Both the position numbers and the translations under genes were made by a program. DNA of 64,000 bases from a bacterium (GTDB lineage Bacteria; Bacillota; Clostridia; Oscillospirales; Ruminococcaceae): NCBI GenBank assembly GCA_004561545.1, contig SFVK01000004.1, positions 109,996 to 173,995 on the forward strand. Reading direction: 5' to 3'. Below, piece after piece: positions 56,165 through 64,000 of the stretch. The notes below the pieces were generated by a model, which saw only the letters and a list, made by a program, of their open reading frames with translations, was not told where the DNA came from and made no database searches. How positions within the stretch are numbered: position 1 is the stretch's first letter; the number at the start of each line of letters is the position of its first letter.

Positions 56165-57046
56165 ATGGCAAATGCAATCGAACTGGCAAAGAGCTATGTG
56201 CCGCTGCTGGATGAGGTCTATGCCCGCGAGGTGCTGACTAGCGACCTGGACGGTGCGCCGGAGCTGGTGCAGCAGGGCGCCAACGCCAACGAGCTGATCA
56301 TCCCCATGATGGACATGCAGGGCCTGGCCGACTACAGCCGTAACAGCGGCTATGTGCAGGGCGATGTGACCCTGAAAAATGAGACGGTCAAGTGCAACTT
56401 TGACCGCGGCCGCATGTTCTGGGTCGATTCCATGGACGATCTGGAGACTGCGGGCATCGCCTTCGGCCGCCTGGCGGCGGAGTTCATCCGCACGAAAGTC
56501 GGCCCGGAGATCGACGCCTTCCGGTTTGCGACCTACTGCTCCAAGACCGGCATCGGCAAGAAGGAGGAGACCCTGGCCGACGGCGCAGCTGTCGTTGCCG
56601 CGCTGCGCGCCGCCTCCACCGCCATGGATGAGGATGAGGTCTCGGAAGGCGACCGGTACCTGTACATCACGCCTACGCTGTACGGCATGATCTCGGACCT
56701 GGACACCACCAAGAGCCGCGAGATCCTGACCAGCTTCGCAAAAATCGTCCGGGTGCCGCAGCGGCGGTTCTATACGGCTATTGACCAGCTGAGCGGTGGA
56801 ACCAGCGAGGAAGCCGGCGGTTACAAGAAGGCGGACGGCGCATCCGACCTGAACTTCGTCATCGTGCACAAACCCGCCGTCATCCAGTACCACAAGCACG
56901 CCGCGCCCAAGATCGTAACCCCGGACGCCAACCAGGACGGCGATGCCTACAAGTACGGCTATCGCCTGGTCAGCATTGCGGATGTGTACGCCAACAAGCT
57001 GGCTGGCGTGTATGCCAGCTATAAGCCTGTGGGAGGTGGCTCCTGA
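56165..57046 (+). CDS. Major capsid protein
   Basis: 293 aa, starting MANAIELAKSYVPLLDEVYA, with the N-arm and E-loop region (VQQGANANELIIPMMDMQGLADYSRNSGYVQGDVTLKNETVKC) and DVYANKLAGVYASYK at the C-terminus, of HK97-fold type. AAGGAGGAAAAA before the ATG. Its position after the scaffold confirms the call. Confidence 0.88.
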   Translation: MANAIELAKSYVPLLDEVYAREVLTSDLDGAPELVQQGANANELIIPMMDMQGLADYSRNSGYVQGDVTLKNETVKCNFDRGRMFWVDSMDDLETAGIAFGRLAAEFIRTKVGPEIDAFRFATYCSKTGIGKKEETLADGAAVVAALRAASTAMDEDEVSEGDRYLYITPTLYGMISDLDTTKSREILTSFAKIVRVPQRRFYTAIDQLSGGTSEEAGGYKKADGASDLNFVIVHKPAVIQYHKHAAPKIVTPDANQDGDAYKYGYRLVSIADVYANKLAGVYASYKPVGGGS

Positions 57047-57216
57047 TGAGACGTGTGGGATTTCTCCCTGACTCGCCTGTTTCTGACCCGATAGACGGCA
57101 CCGGACAGGATATACAAGCGCAGGCTGACGCCACGGATCGGGATGTTGAATCTGATGCGGAACCCGACAGGAAGCCGACCGGCCGGAAGTCCCGCCGCAA
57201 GGCAGATGAGGAATGA
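57046..57216 (+). CDS. Small acidic/basic tail peptide after capsid
   Basis: 56 aa, start overlapping the capsid stop by one base. Disordered: acidic middle (DATDRDVESDAEPD) and basic end (RKPTGRKSRRK). Similar short genes follow capsid in many siphophages; possibly head decoration or connector. Confidence 0.55.
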   Translation: MRRVGFLPDSPVSDPIDGTGQDIQAQADATDRDVESDAEPDRKPTGRKSRRKADEE

Positions 57217-57219
57217 TGT

Positions 57220-57573
57220 ATGACTGACTACATCTTCTATCTCGGCGAGTATGCGGGTGGCTCTATCCCGCAGGATGTCTGGCCGGACGTGCAGCGGGAT
57301 GCCAGCGCCAAAGTCGCACGGTATGAGCGGATCTACACGGTGACCTGGCTTGAACCGAACGGACGTGATATGGCGGTATGCGCGATCGCTGACGCCATGT
57401 ACGCTTTCGACCGGCTGCAGGCCGAGGGCGGTGCGATCCAGAGCGCCGGTGTGGGCAGTGTGAACGAGAGCCGGGCCACAGTGAACGCCCCGGATACATC
57501 GCCTGCAGCGCAGGAACAGGAGTTTTACCGCTGCCTGCGCCTGTATGCCGATGTGTACAGGGGGTGCGGTTGA
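57220..57573 (+). CDS. Head-tail connector (adaptor)
   Basis: 117-aa helical protein (DVWPDVQRDASAKVARYERIYTVTW ... AIADAMYAFDRLQAEGG) in the position of the head-completion adaptor that binds the portal. Assignment rests on size, helix pattern and synteny. Confidence 0.65.
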   Translation: MTDYIFYLGEYAGGSIPQDVWPDVQRDASAKVARYERIYTVTWLEPNGRDMAVCAIADAMYAFDRLQAEGGAIQSAGVGSVNESRATVNAPDTSPAAQEQEFYRCLRLYADVYRGCG

Positions 57574-57993
57574 ATGCTGAGATACCATGCAACGGGGACG
57601 CCCCTGGTGTACCCTCACTGCGATATGACCGTAACGGTATACCATACGGTGCTCAACCCGTTTTCCTGCCGGCGAACTGTGCTGCAGGGCGTGTACTATG
57701 AAACACGCCGCAGTAAGACCGTGAATGAGGACGGCGCCAGGCGGAGCAGTGAGTATCTGCTGATCATCCCGCAGAAGACGGCGGCGCGGGTCATGCCCGG
57801 CGAAGCCGACGACGTGGCTGGCACTTATGTGCTGATGGCAGGCGACCGCGTGGTCGCCGGCGTCGGGCCGGAAATCGCCACGCGGGAGGAATGGAGCAAG
57901 CTCCTTCCGAACGCCTATGACGTTGTCACTGTCAACTGGGTGGAACAGAAGTTCTGGCACGGGGAACCGTGCCACGTGGAGGCGGGGGCCTGA
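57574..57993 (+). CDS. Head-tail joining / minor capsid protein
   Basis: 139-aa beta-rich protein (YPHCDMTVTVYHTVLNPFSCRRTVLQGVYYETRR). Second gene of the connector cluster, probably the stopper. No spacing to its neighbour upstream. Confidence 0.6.
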   Translation: MLRYHATGTPLVYPHCDMTVTVYHTVLNPFSCRRTVLQGVYYETRRSKTVNEDGARRSSEYLLIIPQKTAARVMPGEADDVAGTYVLMAGDRVVAGVGPEIATREEWSKLLPNAYDVVTVNWVEQKFWHGEPCHVEAGA

Positions 57994-57994
57994 A

Positions 57995-58372
57995 ATGGAC
58001 GTTGATGTGAAAATCAAGCTGCCCACAGGAAAGCAGATCATCGACCAGCTGGGACTGGGTGAAAAAGGTGAAGCGCAGATGTTCCATACGGCCAACGTGC
58101 TGCGCCGTATCCAGCGGTATATGCCGTTTCGGACCGGCGCCACCATTAAGCTGACCATTGCGCAGACCGACATCCGTGTCCCGGAGATTGTGACGCAGGC
58201 CCCGCATGCGGTTTATATCTACAAAGGATTGTCCCGCAGCGGGAACCCGTTGAACTACACCCGCACCAAGAACCCCATGGCGGGGCCGTACTGGGATGAG
58301 ACGGTCGTTGCTTTCGAAGGGGAGGCCATGACCGCCGACCTGCAGCGATATTTGGACAGGAGGGCAAAATAA
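57995..58372 (+). CDS. Minor capsid / tail-completion protein
   Basis: 125 aa. RIQRYMPFRTGATIKLTIAQTDIRVPEIVTQAPHAVYIYKG is characteristic of the Minor_capsid_2 / HK97 gp10-like group. ATG 57995 starts 1 base after the preceding stop. Confidence 0.68.
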   Translation: MDVDVKIKLPTGKQIIDQLGLGEKGEAQMFHTANVLRRIQRYMPFRTGATIKLTIAQTDIRVPEIVTQAPHAVYIYKGLSRSGNPLNYTRTKNPMAGPYWDETVVAFEGEAMTADLQRYLDRRAK

Positions 58373-58839
58373 TGCCGGATACCGAAACCAGAACGGACCT
58401 TCAGCGCCTGATCGACTGGCTGAAGACCTACACGGGGTATGACATCCTGGGCAATTTCCGGGTGGACTACACCGACCAGATCCCCTCCAATGGCGCGGTG
58501 TTCCCGCAGGGGCTGCAGGAGGTAGAGCGAACTGAGACCATCCTGGGTGATGTCACGCTGACCAACCAGTACAATTTTGGCCTGTACTTCACCTTCGAAA
58601 AATCTGCGGAGGATGATGTGGCGGCCAAAATCAACGCTGACTGGCTGATGGGCTTTCAGCGTTGGGTGCAGGAGCAGAATGCCCGCAGGCTCGTACCGAA
58701 TTTCGGCAACACCCAGACGCCGGCGCGGGCCAGTGCCCAGAACGGGCAGTTGTTCAGCGTTGATGGCTGCGGCACGGCGATCTACATGGTAACGCTCTCG
58801 GTCACGTTTGAGCAGTTTTATCCCGATGAATTCAAGTGA
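58372..58839 (+). CDS. Tail terminator-like protein
   Basis: 155 aa (DLQRLIDWLKTYTGYDILGNFRVDYTD ... NYNFGLYFTFEKSAED is the family-like core). Last connector gene before the tail tube, fitting a tail terminator. Start overlaps the previous stop (TAATG). Confidence 0.65.
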   Translation: MPDTETRTDLQRLIDWLKTYTGYDILGNFRVDYTDQIPSNGAVFPQGLQEVERTETILGDVTLTNQYNFGLYFTFEKSAEDDVAAKINADWLMGFQRWVQEQNARRLVPNFGNTQTPARASAQNGQLFSVDGCGTAIYMVTLSVTFEQFYPDEFK

Positions 58840-58858
58840 AGAAATGAGGTGAAAGCCA

Positions 58859-59362
58859 ATGGCAAAGATCGAACGCAAATACATGGCGCATTTTCTGAAC
58901 GCGAGTTTCGGCCAGGCGGCTGGAACGGCTTCGTATGAGCGTCTCGGCCAGGACCTGGAAGAGTACAGCGCCGAGATGAACGCCCAGGTCGATACCACCA
59001 ACAACATCCTCGGCCAGAAGAGCATCAAGATCTCCAGCTACGACAAGTCCGGCTCGGTGGAGCCGTACTACGCCGACAAGGACAGCCCGCTGTTTGAGAA
59101 ATTGCAGGAGATCATCGACGGCGACCTGCTGCTGGATGACCTGAAGACCGACATTGTGGAAGTCCACCTGTGGGAAACAGAACAGTCCGGGGCCTTCCCC
59201 GCGGTGAAGGAAGAGTGCTACATCGAGATCACCAGCTACGGCGGCGATACGACCGGCTACCAGATCCCCTTCAACGTGCACTACACCGGTGTGAAGACCA
59301 AGGGGACCTTCAACGTGCAGACCAAGACGTTCACCGCTGCGAATTCCGGCGGCGGCAGCTGA
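58859..59362 (+). CDS. Major tail protein
   Basis: 167-aa tail-tube protein (RKYMAHFLNASFGQAAGTASYERLGQDLEEYSAEMNAQV; NILGQKSIKISSYDKSGSVEPYY). GAGGTGAAAG before ATG 58859. No sheath gene accompanies it, so the tail is non-contractile, unlike Mu. Confidence 0.82.
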   Translation: MAKIERKYMAHFLNASFGQAAGTASYERLGQDLEEYSAEMNAQVDTTNNILGQKSIKISSYDKSGSVEPYYADKDSPLFEKLQEIIDGDLLLDDLKTDIVEVHLWETEQSGAFPAVKEECYIEITSYGGDTTGYQIPFNVHYTGVKTKGTFNVQTKTFTAANSGGGS

Positions 59363-59467
59363 CCCGGATTTGATCCAGTTATGACAAGATGCGCCTCTGC
59401 GGTAAGCAGGGGCGCATTTGTGATGCCTGGATCAGGCATTATCACTCTGAACAGGGAGGAAATATCC

Positions 59468-59962
59468 ATGGTCAAACTGAACATTGATACCGGCGTAGAG
59501 GAATTCGAGATCAACGGCGGCGAGGCGGCCGGGGGCGGCGTTTTGCGTTTCAACCCGTCCGACCCGAACGTGTACAACCGCTTTTTTGAGGCGCGGGACC
59601 GACTGATCGAGATGGATCAGGAAATCGGCGAGCGCCAGCAGGCGCTGCGTGATGAGACGGCAAGCGATGAGGATAAGGCCGCGGCATTCCTGAAGGTGCT
59701 GCGGGAATATGACGTCAATATCAAATCGCTGCTGTCCGAGGTGTTCGGCCCGGAAAACGATTTTGACCGCATTCTGGGCGGGGTGAACCTGGCGGCGGCT
59801 GCCACCAATGGCGAGCGGGTCGTGACGAACCTGCTGGCGGCGCTGACCCCCATCATCGAAGCCGGCGCCAAGCGCGGCATTGAAGATAAGGCCAGCAGCG
59901 CCGTTGCCAAGGCGGCAGCCAACCGCGCCCAGCGCCGTGCGGCAGCCAAGGCTGCGAAGTGA
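59468..59962 (+). CDS. Tail assembly chaperone, upstream partner
   Basis: 164 aa. MVKLNIDTGVEEFEINGGEA, a helical middle and an Ala/Lys-rich tail. GGGAGGAAA before ATG 59468. The stop overlaps the next gene (GTGA). In siphophages this pair precedes the tape measure and keeps it soluble. Confidence 0.72.
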   Translation: MVKLNIDTGVEEFEINGGEAAGGGVLRFNPSDPNVYNRFFEARDRLIEMDQEIGERQQALRDETASDEDKAAAFLKVLREYDVNIKSLLSEVFGPENDFDRILGGVNLAAAATNGERVVTNLLAALTPIIEAGAKRGIEDKASSAVAKAAANRAQRRAAAKAAK

Positions 59963-60534
59963 ACGGCTGGGATCTGCCGGAAGTGGTGACGGTGGACGGG
60001 ACGCCGTACCGTGTGAACACCGACTTCCGGGATGTGCTGGATATCATCGACCACCTGACCGACCCGAATGACAGCGAGATGGAGCGGTGGTACATCGCCA
60101 TGGCGCTGTTCTATGAAGATTTTGCCAGTATACCGGAAGGCGACTACAGCGAAGCGATGACAAAACTGGCGGAGTTCATCGAAGGCGGGCAGCTGCCGCC
60201 CCAGAATCGGAAACCGCCGCGCCGGCTGATGGATTGGCAGCAGGATGCCTCGATGATCGCGTCCGGGGTCAACAAGGTGGCCGGGTGCGACGTGCGCAGC
60301 CTGCCGTACCTGCACTGGTTCACTTTCTTGGCCTATTTTTCCGCCGTTGGGGAGGGACCGCTCTCGACTGTGGTCAGCATCCGAAATAAGCTGCAGAATC
60401 ACAAACCGCTGGATAAGTGGGAACGGGAATATTACCGCGACCACAGATCCGAGGTCGATCTGCGGGAGCGGCTGAGCGACGCCGAACTGGCCGAAAAACG
60501 GCGGCTGGAGGAGCTGCTCGACGGCCGGAAATAA
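59959..60534 (+). CDS. Tail assembly chaperone partner, Gp15 family
   Basis: 191 aa (YRVNTDFRDVLDIIDHLTDP; GCDVRSLPYLHWFTFLAYFSAVGEGPLSTVVSIRNKL; KWEREYYRDHR) matching phage Gp15 proteins. GTG 59959 overlaps the previous stop and has no Shine-Dalgarno. It lies in the -1 frame of the upstream gene, so it could be reached by coupling or frameshift. Confidence 0.75.
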   Translation: MNGWDLPEVVTVDGTPYRVNTDFRDVLDIIDHLTDPNDSEMERWYIAMALFYEDFASIPEGDYSEAMTKLAEFIEGGQLPPQNRKPPRRLMDWQQDASMIASGVNKVAGCDVRSLPYLHWFTFLAYFSAVGEGPLSTVVSIRNKLQNHKPLDKWEREYYRDHRSEVDLRERLSDAELAEKRRLEELLDGRK

Positions 60535-60580
60535 ACACTGTGTAAGCACTGATTAAGCACTGCATAAAGGGGTGGTGAAT

Positions 60581-63484
60581 TTGTCTGTAAGCGGAAGCGT
60601 GCGCATCAATACCCGGCTGGACAACAGCCAGCTGATGAAGGATTGCCGCACTTTGAAAACTGTGGTGACCGAAGTGGCCAACGCAGTCAAACGCGCCTTC
60701 CATGGCCGGGAGATCCAGGCTTTGGAACAGCAGATGGAAGCCACCCGCGAAGCAATGTCCCCTATTGTGCAGGAGCTGACCGAGATTGAAAAACGTGCGT
60801 CTGCAGCCGGGAAAAATTCTGTGCGGGATTTTCAGATAGCGCGGGCAGAGGCCGGTAAGCTGCAGCAGCAGTATGATGCCCTGCTGAACAAGATTTCCGA
60901 GTACGAGGCAAAGGCACGCGCTCCCTTTGATGCGCAGATCGTGACCTACAAGCCGACCCAGACGGACCTGGCAAACAATGCTGCGGTCGAGCAGCAGTAT
61001 GCAGCCGCTATGGCCAGCGACCAGGTCTATCAGAAGATGATCGCCAACGCGGAGCAGCTGCGCGCCAAACAGTACCAGGTCAACCAGACGGTACAGCAGA
61101 TGAAGCAGGCTGCGGATGACGCTGGCGGCACCAGCAGCGCCAGATATACGGAGCTGCAGGGCGAACTGGAGGCACTGCGCGGCCGGACACAGGACTTGAA
61201 TGATCAGCTGCGCAATCTGGGTGTGACCGGGAACAACACCGGCGGCATGATCGCTGCGGCAATCGGAGGCGCGGCGTCCAGAGCGTTCTCCACTCTGCAG
61301 AAGGGCGCCAGGTCTGTGCTGAAGACCTTCGGAACACTGGTCAAGTCGGGGATCGGCAAGATCACCAGCAGCCTGGCACAGAGCGGTAAAGGCTTACAGA
61401 CCTTCCTGAACCGCCTGGGAAGCATTGCGGCCGGGGCACTGGTATTCAATGTGATCAGTGCCGGTCTGCGTAACATGACCAATTACATGGGGCAGGCGCT
61501 GCTGTCTTCGGCATCGCTCCGCACCGCGCTCGGAAACCTGAGCGGCGCAGCGCAGACCGCTGCAGCCCCGCTGATCCAGGTGCTGACCCCGGCTCTGGCG
61601 GCGCTGGCCAACGCGGCGGCAACCGTGTTCAGTTACATTGCGCAGCTGGTAGCTTTCCTGACAGGCACGACGGTATCTGCCGCCCAGCAGGCCGCCGCAG
61701 GCGTGGCAAGCGTGGGAAGCGCTGCTTCGGGCACCGCAGACCAGGTCAAAAGGGCCACAAAAAGTCTGGCCGGGTTCGATGAGATCACGCGGCTGGACGC
61801 CCCGCAGGACGATACCGGCAACGGCGGGGGTGGCGGTTCTTCGGCCATTGCCCCGAACTTCGATTTCACCGGCAAAAGTCCCTTCCTGGACAGCTTGCTG
61901 GCGGCCATCGAAGACGGGCAGTGGTTCCAGGTGGGCCGCCTGATCGGCGAGAAACTGCGGGACAGCCTGAACGCCATTCCCTGGCCGGACATCCAGGCCA
62001 AAGCCGTGCAGTGGGCAACGAACATCGCCGACACCATCAACGGCGCCGTGACCACCCCGGGCCTATGGGAAGCCATCGGCCACACGCTGGCCCAGGGGCT
62101 GAACACCCTGACGGGCTTTGTGGACACCTTTTTCCAGGGCGTGTGGTGGGCCGGCATCGGCGCAGGGCTGGCTCGCGGGCTGACCCAGCTGGTGGCGGAA
62201 GTGGACTGGCCCCAGCTGGGCCGTGTCCTGACGGACGGCATGCGGGCCGCGCTGCTGACGCTACACGGCTTTGTGACCACCTATACCGGATGGGCCGACC
62301 TGGGCATGAGCATCGCCGCCATGCTCAGCGCGGCGCTTGCCAATATCGACTGGGTGCAGGCCGCAGGCGACCTGGGAACGCTTGCCATCGGGATTTTGAC
62401 GGCCATCAATACCGCGCTTTCCCAGGCTGACTGGAGTTCGGTGGGCCAGACCATTATGGGAATGTTCGCGGCCATTGACTGGCTGGAGCTGATCCAGCAG
62501 CTTGTCGAGCTGCTGGCCAACATCTGGCCTCTTGTCCTGACCGCGGTTCTGATCCCGGCACTGAGCGCCTGGATCACGGGAACGCTGCTGCCTGCCATCG
62601 GCGCGTGGATCACAGAGGTCGCAATCCCTGCCATTTTGGGATGGCTGGGCAGCATTGTTGCCTCTATTGTTTCTACCATCGGCCTCTGGCCTGCCGTCCT
62701 GATCGCGGCAATCGTTGCGCTATTCGCTGCTCTGGTTGCGGTCATCGTTTCTAACTGGGAGGACATCTGCGACTGGTTCTCCGGAGAATGGGATGATTTT
62801 GTTGCCGGTTGGAACGACTTCTGGGACAGTGTGGCTTTCTGTGCGCAGGAATGGTGGAAGAGCGTTACAACAGAGTGGACAAACTTCTGGAACGGGATCG
62901 TTGATAAATTCAACGCTTTGAAATCGGGTCTGAGCCAGGCATGGGACGCCTTTTGGACTGGTCTGAGTGATCGGGTCGGGGATATCTGGAACGGTATCGT
63001 CAACACGGTAAAAGGTGCTGTCAATGCGCTGATCGGCTTTATCAATGGTATGATCTCTGCCGTTGTGGGCGGCCTGAACAGCGCCATCGATGCGCTGAAT
63101 TCGCTGGCTGTGGATATCCCGGACTGGGTGCCGGTTGTGGGTGGCAACCACTTGGGCTTCAACGTTTCTCACATCACCGCCCCGCAGATCCCGTATCTGG
63201 CCCAGGGCGCGGTCATTCCGGCCAACCGGGAGTTTCTCGCCGTCCTCGGCGACCAGACCCACGGCACCAACGTGGAGGCCCCGCTGGCCACCATCCAGCA
63301 GGCGGTGGCCGAGGTCATGGAGGATGTGCAGGCCGGGCAGATGGCCGGGTTTGAGACGCTGGCCGAGCTGCTGCGCCAGCTCATCAGCGCCGTGTACGGA
63401 ATTGAGCTGACCGACGAACAGGTGGGCCGCGCCGCCCAGCGCTGGCAGCGCCACCAGGAAATCATGATGGGAGGTGCGTTCTGA
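60581..63484 (+). CDS. Tape measure protein
   Basis: About 967 aa. N-terminal coiled coil (about 15-210), hydrophobic segments from about 220-380 and 610-720 (LIAAIVALFAALVAVIVSNWEDICDWF), Trp repeats (WNDFWDSV, WTNFWNGIVDKF), and a C-terminal IPYLAQGAVIPANREFLAVLGDQ typical of TMPs. TTG 60581 has AAGGGG 8 nt upstream; GTG 60572 is too close. At roughly 0.15 nm per residue the tail would be near 145 nm. Confidence 0.88.
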   Translation: MSVSGSVRINTRLDNSQLMKDCRTLKTVVTEVANAVKRAFHGREIQALEQQMEATREAMSPIVQELTEIEKRASAAGKNSVRDFQIARAEAGKLQQQYDALLNKISEYEAKARAPFDAQIVTYKPTQTDLANNAAVEQQYAAAMASDQVYQKMIANAEQLRAKQYQVNQTVQQMKQAADDAGGTSSARYTELQGELEALRGRTQDLNDQLRNLGVTGNNTGGMIAAAIGGAASRAFSTLQKGARSVLKTFGTLVKSGIGKITSSLAQSGKGLQTFLNRLGSIAAGALVFNVISAGLRNMTNYMGQALLSSASLRTALGNLSGAAQTAAAPLIQVLTPALAALANAAATVFSYIAQLVAFLTGTTVSAAQQAAAGVASVGSAASGTADQVKRATKSLAGFDEITRLDAPQDDTGNGGGGGSSAIAPNFDFTGKSPFLDSLLAAIEDGQWFQVGRLIGEKLRDSLNAIPWPDIQAKAVQWATNIADTINGAVTTPGLWEAIGHTLAQGLNTLTGFVDTFFQGVWWAGIGAGLARGLTQLVAEVDWPQLGRVLTDGMRAALLTLHGFVTTYTGWADLGMSIAAMLSAALANIDWVQAAGDLGTLAIGILTAINTALSQADWSSVGQTIMGMFAAIDWLELIQQLVELLANIWPLVLTAVLIPALSAWITGTLLPAIGAWITEVAIPAILGWLGSIVASIVSTIGLWPAVLIAAIVALFAALVAVIVSNWEDICDWFSGEWDDFVAGWNDFWDSVAFCAQEWWKSVTTEWTNFWNGIVDKFNALKSGLSQAWDAFWTGLSDRVGDIWNGIVNTVKGAVNALIGFINGMISAVVGGLNSAIDALNSLAVDIPDWVPVVGGNHLGFNVSHITAPQIPYLAQGAVIPANREFLAVLGDQTHGTNVEAPLATIQQAVAEVMEDVQAGQMAGFETLAELLRQLISAVYGIELTDEQVGRAAQRWQRHQEIMMGGAF

Positions 63485-63485
63485 C

Positions 63486-63857
63486 GTGACACTGACCAAT
63501 CTGTTCCAGATTGACGGAAAGCCCATGTACGCCCCGGACGCGGGGCTGGAACCCAGCTATTCCGACCTGGACAGCAGCGACTCCGGCCGGGACGAGGCCG
63601 GATATATGCACCGGGAGGTGGTGCGGGAAAAGGTAGCCACCTGGCCCATCGCCTATTCCAGCCTGACCGACGCCGAATACGCCTACACCATCGGGCTGTT
63701 TGCCGGAAAAAGCACCTTTGCCTTCACGCACCCAAAAGCGGGCAGCAGCAGCCAGACGGTGACCACCACCTGCTACTGCTCCAAGTTTGGCATCAGCTGG
63801 TACAGTGCCCGGCAGGGGCTCTGGAAAAATCTCAAGTTCAACATCATCGAATGCTGA
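63486..63857 (+). CDS. Dit-like distal tail protein
   Basis: About 123 aa (NLFQIDGKPMYAPDAGLEPSYSDLDSSDSGRDEAGYMHREVV ... CSKFGISWYSARQGLWKNLKFNIIEC), resembling DUF6711-type distal tail proteins. GTG 63486 has GGGAGGTG upstream; GTG 63474 would overlap the tape measure gene. Follows the tape measure as expected. Confidence 0.7.
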   Translation: MTLTNLFQIDGKPMYAPDAGLEPSYSDLDSSDSGRDEAGYMHREVVREKVATWPIAYSSLTDAEYAYTIGLFAGKSTFAFTHPKAGSSSQTVTTTCYCSKFGISWYSARQGLWKNLKFNIIEC

Positions 63858-63869
63858 GGGAGGTACCAA

Positions 63870-64000
63870 TTGGACAAAACAATCCTTGTGCTGGCCGACG
63901 GCACCGAGCTGTGCGGCGGCGTCCCGGGCGATGCGGTGGTGAGCCTGACCCACCGCAGCGCGGTCAATTCCGGGCAGGAGCTGACCATCGGCTCGGCGTG
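63870..64000 (+). CDS. Tail protein, 5' part only
   Basis: Frame opens at TTG 63870 with GGGAGGT 6 nt upstream and runs off the window (starts MDKTILVLADGTELCGG). Position after Dit suggests a tail-tip or Tal-like protein, but too little is visible. Confidence 0.5.
   Translation, partial: MDKTILVLADGTELCGGVPGDAVVSLTHRSAVNSGQELTIGSA

Larger units (their letters stand above)
38376..64000 (+). mobile_element. Mu-like transposable siphophage prophage, left part
   Basis: Modules in order: repressor/Cro switch, small early genes with three hammerhead-like RNAs, DDE transposase and AAA+ partner, Gam, gp16-like, Mor-like, terminator, NusG-like protein, terminase, portal, minor head, scaffold, capsid, connectors, tail tube, chaperones, tape measure, Dit-like. 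No integrase and no tail sheath. The left boundary lies between 38376 and 38865; the right end is outside the window. Lysis genes are not in the visible part. Confidence 0.9.

Overview
The window comes from a high-GC (about 60%) Gram-positive chromosome. The LL-diaminopimelate aminotransferase, the archaeal-type prolyl-tRNA synthetase, the Rrf2 regulator beside cysK, the ECF S component and near-consensus sigma-A promoters all point to a gut Oscillospiraceae/Ruminococcaceae bacterium of the Gemmiger/Subdoligranulum/Faecalibacterium type. That placement is inferred from gene content, not from a search.

Positions 1-38160 are ordinary chromosome. In order: the end of a histidine operon (hisC-hisH-hisA-hisF-hisIE-hisK); a DEAD-box helicase; a nitroreductase; two cell-wall proteins with peptidoglycan-binding repeats; cardiolipin synthase; a sulfur block (metY, Rrf2 regulator, cysK) whose two biosynthetic genes each carry a cysteine-containing leader peptide followed by a hairpin; an HD protein and mnmA; an ECF S component; nnrD; a sirtuin; a HAD hydrolase; dapF-dapL; acpP and proS; a two-component system; ychF and mtnN; an orphan RCK protein; an aldose epimerase; an ornithine carbamoyltransferase with paired ARG boxes; a GH2 beta-galactosidase; an orphan winged-helix regulator; and an XRE plus ImmA/IrrE pair.

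From somewhere in 38376-38865 to the end of the window lies the left part of a transposable (Mu-like) prophage; its right end is outside the window. It opens with a divergent XRE repressor/Cro-like switch containing three GTAC(N4)GTAC-type operators. Next come small early genes, a DDE transposase (MuA-like) and AAA+ partner (MuB-like), Gam, gp16-like and Mor-like proteins, and a 17-bp terminator. The late region is not Mu-like. It has PBSX-type terminase, SPP1-type portal and minor head protein, GP20-type scaffold, capsid, connector genes, a non-contractile tail tube, tail chaperones, a tape measure of about 967 aa and a Dit-like protein. This is a transposable siphophage chimera.

The most striking finding is three copies of a ~63-nt element in the early region (40011, 40745, 41741). 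Each can be folded as a type II hammerhead ribozyme: the CUGANGA and GAAA cores, a GUC cleavage site, stems I and III supported by compensatory changes, and a loop I-3' strand pseudoknot are all present. Each sits in an intergenic gap just 5' of an early gene, the last one before the transposase. Second is a phage-borne NusG/LoaP-like protein (48711-49265), followed by a run of RNA hairpins and an intrinsic terminator that stands between it and the packaging/head operon, with two further terminators inside that operon: a likely processive antitermination system. Third is a minor head protein with a JAB/RadC-like C-terminal domain followed by small acidic genes, resembling a MuF-type polymorphic toxin and immunity arrangement.
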